Assembly (NCBI GenBank): GCA_019925095.2
Contig: CM034401.1
Span: 15,474,338 to 15,538,337, forward strand
DNA: 64,000 bases
Reading direction: 5' to 3'
From: Dendrolimus kikuchii
Taxonomy: Eukaryota > Arthropoda > Insecta > Lepidoptera > Lasiocampidae
Shown: positions 54,481 to 64,000 of the stretch, piece by piece
Position numbering within the stretch: position 1 is the first letter of the stretch
Layout: each line of letters opens with the position of its first letter
Made by a program: the position numbers and the translations under genes
The notes under the pieces: generated by a model
The model's database searches: none
Seen by the model: only the letters and a program-made list of their open reading frames with translations
What the model was told of the DNA's origin: nothing

Positions 54481-54635
54481 CTAGAAAATATCTGCGGCAC
54501 CAATTCTGCCATTCGTACTGCTGTCATGCACTAGATTTGTCAGTTCACTTTCATTCATTCTTTCTATACCCAATCGCCTTAACATTCCTTTTTGAACTCC
54601 TGTCACTATATCTTCTCTCAGTTCACATTCCCTTA
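54481..54635 (-). pseudogene. RTE-like LINE C-terminal fragment
   Basis: The minus strand encodes REDIVTGVQKGMLRRLG, IERMNESELTNLVHDSSTNG and a degraded GRP-like end. This parallels VKVRKGMLRWFGHVERMPDE in the 17.5-kb copy but is a different subfamily. The Helitron at 54656 lies just upstream on this strand. Confidence 0.65.
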
Positions 54636-54655
54636 TATATATATATATATATATA

Positions 54656-55768
54656 CTAGAGTTTACCCCGCGGCTGCGCCGCGGGTTAACCTCTAGTTCC
54701 TGCTTCTTGTTTAAAGAGCAGGCGTTAATACAGGTTACAATGTACACCATTTTTATGTTAGTGCCATTTGCCCCCGAAAAATTCACTTCATTTTATATCG
54801 CAAACTCGATGCTTGATATATTCTCATGCCGATCTCTTGGCATGAGTATATATGTCCATTTTCGGCATTAAAACTACTTCCAGATCAGATTTCCAGATCC
54901 ACTATTCCCAGTGTTTTCCGAAAACTTAACAGAAAGACATATCGATTTACTATCGCATTTTTATAGACGATGTATTTTTATGTCTATGAACTTGAGAAAT
55001 GATTGGTCTCATCCAAACTTTCATCCTCTATTACAAACAGTCCTAGTTTTATTTATCTATCCCCCGTCAATGAAAACTACAAAAATGACAAAAGGGACAA
55101 CATCAGCAAAAACGACAAAAAGAGCAACATGGACAAAAAGGACAAAAAAGAGTCGAAGAGCAAAAGAGCAAAAGGGCAAAAGGGCAAAAGGGCAAAAGGG
55201 CAAAAGGGCAAAAGGGCAAAAGGGCAAAAGGGCAAAAGGGCAAAAGGGCAAAAGGGCAAAAGGGCAAAAGGGCAAAAGGGCAAAAGGGCAAAAGGGCAAA
55301 AGGGCAAAAGGGCAAAAGGGCAAAAGGGCAAAAGGGCAAAAGGGCAAAAGGGCAAAAGGGCAAAAGGGCAAAAGGGCAAAAGGGCAAAAGGGCAAAAGGG
55401 CAAAAGGGCAAAAGGGCAAAAGGGCAAAAGGGCAAACGGGCAAACGGGCAAAAGGGCAAAAGGGCAAAAGGGCAAAAGCGCAAAAGGGCTTAAGAGCAGA
55501 AGGGCAGAAGGGCAAAAGGGCAAAAGTCAAAAGGGCAAAAGGGCAAACGGGCCCAAGGGCAAAAGGGCAAAAGGTCAAAAGGGCAAAAGGGCAAAAAGGA
55601 CAAAATAACCAAAATGATGAAAATGGCAAATCACAAACCAACCAAAGCCTGTCCCACTTTTGGGATAATCTTTACATAAATCTATCCCAAACTCTATCCC
55701 ATTATTCGGGATGAAAAATATCCCATGTACAGACAGAGTTACTTTCGCATTTATAATATTAATAGGGA
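54656..55768 (-). mobile_element. 1.1-kb Helitron H1 carrying a different minisatellite
   Basis: On the minus strand it begins TCCCTATTAATATTATAAAT after an A and ends in the long stem CCCGCGGCGCAGCCGCGGGG and ACTCTAG before a T, inside an AT run. GGGATAGATTTATGTAAAG, TTTGCCATTTTCATCATTTT before the satellite and GCGATATAAAATGAAGTGAA after it match the element at 18325-19943. A direct relative, with no replicase. Confidence 0.9.
55158..55600 (-). repeat. 8-bp minisatellite, unit GGGCAAAA on the plus strand
   Basis: Roughly 50 units. The left-central part is an almost pure array, and the right part has variants (GGGCAAAC, GGGCTTAA, GGGCAGAA). Since 8 is not a multiple of 3, every frame repeats each 24 bases, which produces long KGKRAKGQ-like and LLPFCPFA-like open frames on both strands. 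These are artefacts. Confidence 0.95.
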
Positions 55769-56269
55769 TATATACATTCCCTGTTCCAATATGGTGTATG
55801 TGTGTTTCTCAATAAAATATTTAGCTTATTATTCGAAAAACCTAAATAAAATTATAAAAAATATTTTCACCTTTAAAACGCTAAGTTAACTTCATTTTGC
55901 TTAAGAATGTTAATGCAAAATATAAAAATAGAAGAAGAAATTGTTAGCTTAGATTTATAGATAGATGTGTACTTATAAAAATGGAGTTACTTATAACATA
56001 ATATTTAAATAGTCGATTTTAAATCACATTCAATAAATTCTTTATCATAATTGTGCAGAGCAAAAGCCTGACATTTAATACTAAATCCTTCAATTTCCGA
56101 ATTGCAGCTCCCGGAGTGCATTTGACCGGATTCAATGCACGAGTGAGTTGAGTCAACCAATTAACACGGAGTTCTCGAAACTCTCCATTTGCTGATCAGA
56201 TAAGTAATTAAATTAAATTCTGTTACTATAAACTTTCAAGCCTTTCAAATTACCTATATATAGATATAA
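55769..56269. other. Unassigned AT-rich stretch
   Basis: No signal was found. Confidence 0.35.
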
Positions 56270-56539
56270 CTAGCGAGCCCGGCAGACGCTGTCCTGCTAT
56301 GAAAACTAAAATATAGGTCCCAATTGCAGCGCCTCATATTGGGTCCAACTTGGGGATTTGAACCACCAAGGGACCATCTAAATAAACACAAAATATTTTC
56401 TTCAAAATCCAGGAACCCGATTCCAGCACCACCTGCCGGGTCCAATTGTAAATCTAAACCATTCACAAATCCATTTGAACATACACAAAAATTCATCAAA
56501 ATCGGTCCAACCGTTTAGGAGTTCACGAACAGAAGAATT
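56270..56539 (-). mobile_element. Non-autonomous Helitron, family H2
   Basis: On the minus strand it runs from AATTCTTCTGTTCGTGAACT through GGTTTAGATTTACAATTGG and GGTGGTGCTGGAATCGGG to GACAGCGTCTGCCGGGCT and CGCTAG before a T. The 5' boundary merges with the next Helitron. Confidence 0.75.
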
Positions 56540-56853
56540 ATATTATAAAATTCTAAACATGCCATGTCTGTACATTGAAGTTATTTAAGAAAAACAACTG
56601 GAATAGACTATATAAACGATGGAGAACACGATGCAATTTTTTATTATATATGTGATTTTTTAGCCGGGAATCCCGCGAGAATTTTCCGGGAGAAGTTCGA
56701 AGTTGTTCTAGTGCATAAAAATTAGCTAACTCCAACACAGTTTTCACTAAAACGATGGCTTACTTTATTTTTTAAATGTCGCGGTATTTTGTGGCCCGGG
56801 AATCCCGCGGGAATTTCTAGTAAAGCGTGGACGAAGTCGTGGGTATATCCTAA
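56540..56853 (+). mobile_element. Non-autonomous Helitron, family H4, short copy
   Basis: ATTATAAAATTCTAAACATG and GGGAATCCCGCGAGAATTTT mark the family. It ends GACGAAGTCGTGGGTATATCCTAA, followed by G rather than T. The AAAACTACTG block is deleted compared with 42588-43075. Confidence 0.7.
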
Positions 56854-58494
56854 GTCAAGATTCTCAGTGAGGGAACAATTTAGAAGAAGAAGGTACTGAG
56901 CCACTGGTCAACTATATTAAAATTAAATACATATATTGACGTGATATTTGCAAGATGTTATTATTGTCATAAACAACAGAAAGAAAAGATTTAACTTAAA
57001 AACAGACACGTAATAGGTATTTATATTTAGTCTAGACATAATTATGGATTTTTATATTAATTGTTTGTTCGAAGCTCTCAAGCCTTAGCCAGGTAACCCC
57101 CATTGCGTGACAAAAAACGTCTAGCAATAGCCAACCAAATCACCTGATGCTATCACTATTGCCTCGACTATTCAGATTTGAGTAACACTTGTTTTTCACC
57201 TTGAGTTTATTTTTATGAGTGAGTTTGGGGTGCTTTAATGCTGACGTAATCACGTAACAGGCACAAATAAGCTAACATTTGTATTTTATTGCTTAATAAA
57301 AATAGGTCAGAATACGAATTCCCTTTGTGATTTCGCATTGTTTCAGTAGGCTTTTGTATGAAGCTTGATTCTTAATTGAAACTAGATCAAAGAGAAAACT
57401 GAAAAATTATGGTAGCGTCTGGTGAGAAGTTGAAGGCTTGTATTTTCCGCATAATGTTATTTAAAAAAAAATGGGAAAAAATAACAATTGTTATTAAACA
57501 TGGGAGATGTTTGCGTTAAAAAAATCTTAATTTTTGACTGAAATGGTCTTTTCGAGCAGCCACAAGAACTCTCCTGTTAGGCGTTAGTTAAAGTTAATAC
57601 AATTTGGATGAGGACTTTTGCTTGAAGATTTGTATAAAACTTGAATAATTACTAGTGCGTAGATACACAAATCAGAAGCCATATTTAAATAAGATAAAGG
57701 AATATCATGACAGAAAATACATCCAATTTAATAACTTGCAATAAAGACATAATGAGTAAAACTTATTCAATTTTACTACGGAGGACAGCCTATAATTTTA
57801 TAACCTTGAATATATTTTTAGTAGCAACCAAAGGGTTAACCAAGTTTGACGTCACAACAATGAGCGATATTTATTATAACCCTAAATTAATGAAGATAGT
57901 AAAAGATTCTTTCCTCGTGGCTTCTTTATTTAAGTCAATAGATGTGTAAATATTCGCTTTCAACTCATTTTATGACAATTTTTAAATCAAGATGAAGATA
58001 AATTTTCATTTACGAAAATTAGTTTCATTCAAATGCGTTCTGCATTTTTTTTAATTATGAAGGTTTTCAATTTAAACGCATTTTAGGGTTTCGTAGACAA
58101 ACAAAAAACAGTGGACATACCTCATCTATTCGTAAGCCATTATTGTGGGAGTCATTTGACCGTTTTTTTTTAAATGCATATTCCTTACAAGTTAATCATG
58201 AAAGCCGCATATGCAGGCAATTATGCAAATAATTTCTAACGCTATTACTAAAACATTCCTCTAGCTCACTGTATTACATATTTATGACGGGAGCTCCTAA
58301 GCTTTCATGCATGCAGTTATCTTCCATCTCTAACAAGAATTGTTTACGACATGCAGGACAGTAAGGGGCAGGGTTTTCGCAAATACCTTTTTAAAAAAGG
58401 TGATAATGATTGTTTTCAATTATGTAATACATACAATATTTATGGATTGTGTGAAGGATGACACGATGATTTATGGTGTGACAGAATAGAGTAG
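56854..58494. other. Long unassigned AT-rich stretch
   Basis: An 80-codon frame at 57707-57949 opens with an ATG (MTENTSNLITCNKDIMSKTY) but has no recognisable domain or promoter. No transposon termini were found in this 1.6 kb. Confidence 0.4.
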
Positions 58495-58562
58495 AATGTA
58501 AGAAAAGGAAACATTGCGCCGGCCCCAAATAATTAGCAGAAGCTAAAAAAAAGACAGAATAT
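58495..58562 (+). mobile_element. RTE-like LINE tail fragment
   Basis: AACATTGCGCCGGCCCCAAAT and TTAGCAGAAGC parallel the tails at 44865-44905 and 63140-63175. Only about 65 bases remain. Confidence 0.5.
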
Positions 58563-58575
58563 TATTTTTTTTGTA

Positions 58576-58995
58576 CAGTCGTGGTATGAAAATGTTCGCC
58601 AGTTTTCAAATTGATTCATTTAACATTCCGCGAGCATGTTACCTTTTCAGACTAACTCACAGAATAGACTGTTGCACAGAAAATTATGTTTAACTATTTG
58701 ACAATAAAGTTTAAAATTGCTTAGATAAAAATTGTTTGATTTTCTATCTTGTCTCAAGAAGATTATTTAGAGATGTAAAACCTTTTTAATATCTATTATT
58801 AAGCATAGTGATTATATCCTCTTTGTTTCTTATTGTTAATCTCAGCTTCTGTCATTTTCAACAGTGCAATTTTCTTTTTTTACGTTTCTATATTTTATAA
58901 ACGTAACATTTATTAAAATGTTGGCAGTATTTTTTCCTGTAGTCGTTGAAGTAAAAGTAGACTTTAAGGTGACGAACATTTCCATACCGCAATTG
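58576..58995. mobile_element. TA-type MITE X, intact-length copy, 420 bp
   Basis: TA flanks both sides (58574-58575 and 58996-58997). CAGTCGTGGTATGAAAATGT and, reversed, CAATTGCGGTATGGAAATGT are inverted repeats continuing TCGYCA. This copy shows the empty site for the LINE inserted in the 17.4-kb copy. A Tc1/mariner-superfamily MITE by its TA duplication. Confidence 0.75.
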
Positions 58996-60164
58996 TAAAA
59001 AAATATTGTATATTTAAAGATTGTCTGAAATTTTATTTTTAAGATGAAATCATTATAAAATAATATATGCAAAATAAAAGTGTATTACTTAACTAAATAT
59101 ACGAAACATACCAGATATATTGTATAATCATCTCCGTGATGTATTGAGCACCTAAGTGTGCCTGTCAAGGATTACCTAGCACTTACTGCCATATTGAAAG
59201 ACCGGTAGAATAATATTTTTGAAGATTTCTGTAGTTAAGTGGTTTAAATCTTAATCCACCTAGTTCATTGGAACGGAGAGCTCATGGCTTCGATTGTTTA
59301 AACAAACTTGCCATTATTTATTCAGGTGTGGGTATCTGGAATCGGCTGCAGAATTTTGCATTAGGTATCAGAGTGAAATAGGATAGCCCGAACATTGTCC
59401 CATAGATACCACTTAGAAAAGATGTAATATATATGATAGGTAAAATTAGATTATATAATTATGTATAATAGTAAAATAAGTAAAATTATGCACGTAAGTA
59501 AATATAACGCTTTGACTTTTGTAATAGAGAATAAGCAAATGTATACATAGGTAAAACACAGATGTAGTAAAAATAATGCATTAAATTAGGATGTAGAAAG
59601 ATAACAAAAAACTGCATCAGGAGAGGGAATTTATTATAAAAAAACACTATCCTATCTTGTTCAGCTTGGGGATAAAAATACAATCTTATATGCTCGTCTG
59701 CTGACTTATTGCTTCTTGTACTTTGATCTTGTTATTTTAAGGACACAAACTAAGCCAGTGACCTTCATCTCTTAACCCATGTAGCACCTTTTCAGGCTTC
59801 GACGTTATAATCGATGCTATCACTACCAGGGAAATACCAGTAAAAACCACTTGAATGATGCTAAACTAAACCTAAGGAAATTATGCTAATTTCTGATTGA
59901 ACCAATTGAATACATCCAATGTAACCATAAAATAGAATCGTTTTGAAATTGAACTATTTCCAACGAACATTGAATTCTATGAAAATGTAATGCTGGAAAG
60001 TTGGAACCACTATCGATTTATGTCATTCATTTGTGGTGGCATTTTGAATGACGGTAATATTACCGGTCAATAGCCAAGGACAAATGCTGACATGTGTATG
60101 AAGATTATCGTACCTATATTATTATTTTAATTCATATACTAGTATTATGAATGTGAAAGCCATT
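58996..60164. other. Unassigned AT-rich stretch
   Basis: No repeat relatives or supported frames were found. Confidence 0.35.
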
Positions 60165-60325
60165 GCCACACAGCGGGAAAATGCGGCCAGCGTTTCGGGA
60201 ACGTTCTCAATTGACGGGGATTTGTGACTCATATATTGTTTGTAATTTTCATTATTTTAATTTATTTCTAAGTTGGTTTATTTTTAGTAATATATTATTT
60301 AATGGGAATGATTAGAGCAAAATTA
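60165..60325 (+). repeat. GGGAACGTTCCC repeat family, copy 2
   Basis: CCACACAGCGGGAAAATGCG, CCAGCGTTTCGGGAACGTTC and the AT-rich tract with ATTTCTAAGTTGGTTTATTT correspond to the reversed 1-215 stretch. The palindrome has one mismatch here. Confidence 0.5.
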
Positions 60326-60605
60326 TTATTGTAATTAATGTTAGTTATATCTAGCTTCCAAAGCAATTATGTACAAGTAAATATGTTGAATGTGAAAATA
60401 AGTTTTTTGGATATCATAATCTCTGCTAACAGGTCAGGTTATGAACAAATTATTGGTCCACTAGTACCCGTGAGTATAAATAATAATTATATTCCCGAAA
60501 CCTCAATAAAAAAACTGACTCCAGCTATCTTAAAAATATTAAAGTCACAAATTTCTTTATAAACTTACTTTCTCAATTATATAGTATTCAATATGCCATC
60601 GAATA
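60326..60605. other. Unassigned stretch with a 74-codon frame
   Basis: The frame at 60338-60562 (VNMLNVKISFLDIIISANRS in its middle) is not recognised and could be chance. Confidence 0.3.
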
Positions 60606-60609
60606 GTTA

Positions 60610-60845
60610 AAGTTCATTGATGCCCCACTGCTGAACTTGGGCTAACCCAAGGAGAAGTGATACCCATCTTTCATGCTTATCCGAGACTAGTTTGCGGATT
60701 CTACATATCATATATCCAATATGTGGGTTGCATGACGATGTTTTCCTTCAATGTCATCACGTAATAATTATAACAATAAGCACATTAGTTAAAAAGACTA
60801 CCTAAGCGGTGCAAGCTTCCCGGCCAAGGTTTGAATCTACATAAT
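60610..60845 (-). repeat. Lepidopteran interspersed repeat, second copy
   Basis: GCCCCACTGCTGAACTTGGG, GACGATGTTTTCCTTCAATG, GCACATTAGTTAAAAAGAC and CCGGCCAAGGTTTGAATCTA follow the order seen at 9370-9640. The last word, reversed, has a B-box-like AGATTCAAACC. Confidence 0.55.
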
Positions 60846-61450
60846 TAAATTTTGACCCAGGTGTGTTTGCTATTAAATTACCGCGACTCGCACATACATT
60901 CATGTTAATTTTTGTTCGGACATTAGGACCAAACAACATGCAGCATTTATTTTTCAAACAGCAAAAGCTAAGTTTTAAAACTATGAGTTATAAGGACATC
61001 ATAATCTCACAACAACAACTGGCCAGTCGAATTTCATTAATGAGTCATCAACCTAAAGATTTTACGTCAAATAATCGAACATGAATTATGTATACCACGT
61101 TCAAAGTCCGACCTAGATCTAACGTGAAATAATTCGACCAGACTCTATTAAGCTCGTGTACACTTGATCGGTATAACCAACTATACTTAGTACATACCCT
61201 AAGTTTACCTTTGTGACTAACTTTACACGCGTACATGTATTTTATTCTACATGTATCTATGAATGAATGTTCTTCATTGCATATATAACTTACACATACA
61301 TATACAATAGGAGGTCTTATCGCCACCGGCGGCGCCTTACAGACCACCTTTACAATTATTAAAACTAATTTAAATAAAATTTACTGAACATAGATTATAA
61401 AGAAGGAAATAAATAAAAATTTAAATGTCAAACAATTCTAATATTGATAA
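60846..61450. other. Unassigned, with a short L3-like word
   Basis: AGGTCTTATCGCCACCGGCGG at about 61313 resembles the GATAAG...CCGCC block of LINE tails in reverse. Nothing else was found. Confidence 0.35.
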
Positions 61451-61755
61451 TCTATCATAGATCAAAAAGCCATCGCTTAAATGTATGTACGCGCATAACT
61501 TGAGAACGCCTTTGCCGATTTTGAAATCGAAATTTTGAAATGTTTTGTGTCTGTTGGAGTGGGTCCCCGGTAGGTGGCGCTGGAATCGGGTTCTAGATTC
61601 ATCCTAATCTCCTGGGCCGATTTTGATTATTTTTTTGTGTGTTTGAGTGGGTCTCCGGATGGTTTAGATTTATAATGGGAACCGATATGTGGGGCTAGAA
61701 TCGGGTCCTAGATTTTATGTTTTCAGGGCAGGACAATGTCTGCCGGTAACTCTAG
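61451..61755 (+). mobile_element. Non-autonomous Helitron, family H2
   Basis: Begins TCTATCATAGATCAAAAAGC after an A, contains AATGTATGTACGCGCATAAC (as at 3990) and two GAGTGGGT(C/T)(C/T)CCGG blocks, and ends AATGTCTGCCGGTAACTCTAG before a T. Confidence 0.78.
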
Positions 61756-62866
61756 TATGAAATAAATACACCAAGTGAGCTAAATAGTCTCTGATCACGT
61801 CAGACGAGACGATGGGCTTCCAAAGCCCTAAAAAAAGACAACTCAACAAAAATAATTATATTTGATTTTTCACCCTAAAAGTTGCTAAATACTTTGATTG
61901 TATTAATATTAAATTTAGAATGTCCAAGAGTACACATCTACATAAATAAAACAATAACTTTTAGATGAATCAATAAAGGATATATAATATGTTGAGTTTT
62001 CAAAACGCTTAGTTTTATGTAACAAAGTGGTTCGAAAAACAAAACAATACATTGGTAAACTTTAGAAAATTTAACATTAAAAAATTAATCGAATTCAGTG
62101 TACGCGACACATTAAGCTCGTCGATCGCCATAGCTTAAGAAAATTCAATAGAAAAAATTGTTCGAATCACCAACGTTTTACGTGATTTATTTCATAACAA
62201 CTTATTCTATAATTCAAAAAGTTGATAGATAGTACGTGTCAATTTTGTTGATGTGATTTTTTACACTGCTATTTCGTAGAATTGCGTGCTATTGGTACAA
62301 TAGTTTGAGACCCTTGTGTAAACAGAAAACAAACCTATATATCAGGGACATGACAAATTCGTTGCTTAAAAAGTTTCATTTAAACTGCAGTACCTATTTG
62401 GAGCATTACTCGATATCTATTATGTTCGGTCTTCACCTGCGAGAATGTTCTAGTTATTGACTGTGGCCAAATGCGTCTCATTTATAGCTTTAAAAATAAA
62501 GCCGTTAACGAATAGCTACATTAGTCTACATAACATTATATATAGGTAATCTGTCAATATTTAATGTCATTAACAATTTTGCATTACGAATAACGTCTTA
62601 AATCAATAAGAGGTCAATAAATATAAAGTCATACCAGATGAAGCAGTAACATCACTGAAACGTCATTACTACTAAAATTCAATAGAAGTGAGACAAAAAT
62701 CACTTCATATTTGTTCAACGTTCTTTATTATACGTCGGTCAGTAATAACGGAAAATGTGGGTGAAGTGCCGTATGAACAAATAAAACAGCTGACCAAGAT
62801 TAAGAGATATAGTAAGAAATGGAGAAGGCTCTATTGGCAAGAGCTAATAATCTCTTAAATATTACA
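61756..62866. other. Unassigned AT-rich stretch
   Basis: No element boundary or gene was identified. The LINE remnant that follows may begin near 62750. Confidence 0.35.
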
Positions 62867-62898
62867 ATGATGATGACGATGATGATGATGATGATGAT
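62867..62898. repeat. (GAT)n microsatellite
   Basis: GATGATGACGATGATGATGA and further GATs make about ten trinucleotide units, immediately upstream of the LINE remnant. Confidence 0.85.
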
Positions 62899-62899
62899 A

Positions 62900-63195
62900 C
62901 GATAATAAGGTGAGAAATGAGTATATAGGAGGATCTTTGAAATTTGCACTTGTGACTGAAAAATTGAGAGGAAGAAGATAAGGTGGTAAGGGCATGTAAT
63001 GAGGAAGAATGAAAGTCACATGACAAAAATAATGTTTAACTACAAGATGGATGGTTACAAGTGTAAAGGTAGACCAAAAAAGAGATGAATGGATTGTGTC
63101 AGATGTATGTCAGAATAAAGAGTGTGGAAGGAAAATACGTCTTGTGCCGAACCCAAATGATTGGAATAAAGAAGAAGAAAGAAAGAAGGATTTGG
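62900..63195 (+). pseudogene. RTE-like LINE C-terminus, decayed, second subfamily
   Basis: Across frameshifts the plus strand reads KVRNEYIGGSLKFALVTEKL, then RWYGHVMRKNESHMTKIMFN, then MDGYKCKGRPKKRWMDCV, ending near TSCAEPK. These are the C-terminal hallmarks of the endonuclease-reverse-transcriptase type common in insects. An in-frame TGA replaces the RW tryptophan region and a second breaks the end. The distinct VMRK/GRPKKRW signature separates it from the YPARELA family. Confidence 0.75.
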
Positions 63196-63827
63196 GTGAA
63201 AGAAGAGAGAGAGAGAGAGTGATGATAGTACAATAAAGTGGACCAAATATTACCTTCCAGTTCATTATCAAATAATTTGTCTTTCGCCGTAATTTAAAAA
63301 ATATTTTATAGTCACTTATTTCATGAAAATAATGTTCACCAAATATCACTCAAGCAAATCGATTCTACTTTTGATCTACTTTCCTTTCCTTGACCATAAG
63401 TTAGGAGTCGAGACGTCACAAAAAACTAGGGCGACGCAAACTGACCACAATCAAATGAATTAATCTTTATTATGTCAAATCACGTTCTTACGTCGTAAGC
63501 AAAAACTGGAGCGGTCGAGGACTTACTTGTTTATAATAACTACAATTGTGTAACAAAACTTCCAAAGGAAACGCATTATAAATGTATACGGATTATTTTG
63601 TTGATAATAATAATCTATTGCTAGTTAATTATTATAAAGTTTTTACAATGTTATTTATTTAATTTATTCATAGCCTGATATGAAAATATGTAACCTATTT
63701 ACAATACTTGATGGAGTAGTAACCAAGGCATTGAAATCAGTTGTGAGGTCGCCCACGAAAAAGAGTATACACAACTTTTTCATAAAATTTATTTATTTAT
63801 TTCAAAATTGAATCTTAAAGAGAAAGG
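63196..63827. other. Unassigned AT-rich stretch
   Basis: Begins with a short GA run (63201-63220). No other feature was seen. Confidence 0.35.
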
Positions 63828-63880
63828 GGTGGTAAATTCACGACTTTGTAATGAGTAATAAAAATCGTGAATTTACCACC
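63828..63880. repeat. Perfect 16-bp inverted repeat
   Basis: GGTGGTAAATTCACGA at 63828-63843 is exactly complementary to 63865-63880 with a 21-base loop. ACGTGAATTTAC recurs at the window edge (63990), so a larger repeat structure continues beyond the window. Confidence 0.85.
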
Positions 63881-63910
63881 GCTTTTTCTGACTTAAGAAA
63901 CTTACATATT

Positions 63911-63974
63911 ATTGAGGTTTTCCTTACTTAATGTACTTATTATTACAGTTGTTGAAGGTTTCCTTACTTAATGC
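63911..63974 (+). repeat. Short direct repeat near the right edge
   Basis: TTTCCTTACTTAATG occurs at about 63917 and again at about 63959, with TTATTACA or TTGTTACA following each. Two units of roughly 42 bases. Confidence 0.75.
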
Positions 63975-64000
63975 AACTTGTTACAATTACGTGAATTTAC

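Noticed and set aside
55158..55600. Regularly spaced repeats that could suggest a CRISPR array
   Set aside because: Units are contiguous 8-mers with no unique spacers, in a eukaryotic transposon.
54911..55714. A 267-codon open frame rich in KGKRAKGQ, and 126-194-codon frames on the other strand
   Set aside because: They are produced by the 8-bp minisatellite read in successive frames. All frames are open because the unit lacks stops.

Overview
The window is animal nuclear DNA, almost certainly from a moth or butterfly. It is AT-rich, has no bacterial-style gene packing, and is a dense mosaic of transposable elements with a lepidopteran flavour: small Helitrons that begin TCCTACTAATATTATAAA or TCTATAC... 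and end in a GC hairpin plus CTAG, a maT-type (DD37D) mariner, a Penelope-like element, RTE-like LINE tails ending in (ATGT)n, and LINE tails ending in AATAAAG plus (TATC)n. I could not establish a host protein gene. The only host-like candidate is a 58-codon two-exon reading frame near 37.2-37.5 kb. The species and the chromosomal setting (intergenic, intronic or sex-chromosome heterochromatin) cannot be decided from this sequence.

Layout. 0-5 kb: old repeats, an RTE-like LINE C-terminus, a 30-bp hairpin and the first Helitrons. 4.5-12.4 kb: a run of copies of one ~300-bp SINE-like element (about 15 copies and fragments in the window), one of them split by a clean TTAA-flanked piggyBac-type MITE. 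12.6-19.9 kb: a LINE tail, two Helitrons joined head to tail, the maT mariner whose transposase has one in-frame stop, a TA-flanked MITE split by an RTE-like LINE fragment, and a 1.6-kb Helitron carrying a 9-bp minisatellite. 20-33 kb: a pogo-like MITE, more Helitrons, RTE-like fragments with target-site duplications, and two abutting MITEs. 34.7-36.2 kb: an AT microsatellite, a LINE tail split by a 125-bp RTE-like insertion, and a three-unit tandem array with six AACCGGTT palindromes. 36.5-43 kb: Helitrons and a solo LTR. 44.4-46 kb: an exact tandem duplication of about 0.8 kb. 47-49.4 kb: a Penelope-like retroelement (reverse transcriptase plus GIY-YIG nuclease) bracketed by inverted copies of its own 3' end. 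49.6-56.9 kb: palindromic MITEs, a second solo LTR, and a second Helitron of the 18.3-kb family that carries an unrelated 8-bp minisatellite at the same internal position. 57-64 kb: mostly unassigned AT-rich sequence with a MITE, SINE-like and LINE remnants and a 16-bp perfect inverted repeat.

The protein-coding remnants are all from mobile elements and act independently: the maT transposase would cut and paste DNA, the Penelope protein would reverse-transcribe and nick targets, and the RTE-like fragments are dead 3' ends. The most informative structures are the nested insertions, which give relative ages, and the two related Helitrons whose internal satellites have expanded from different monomers.
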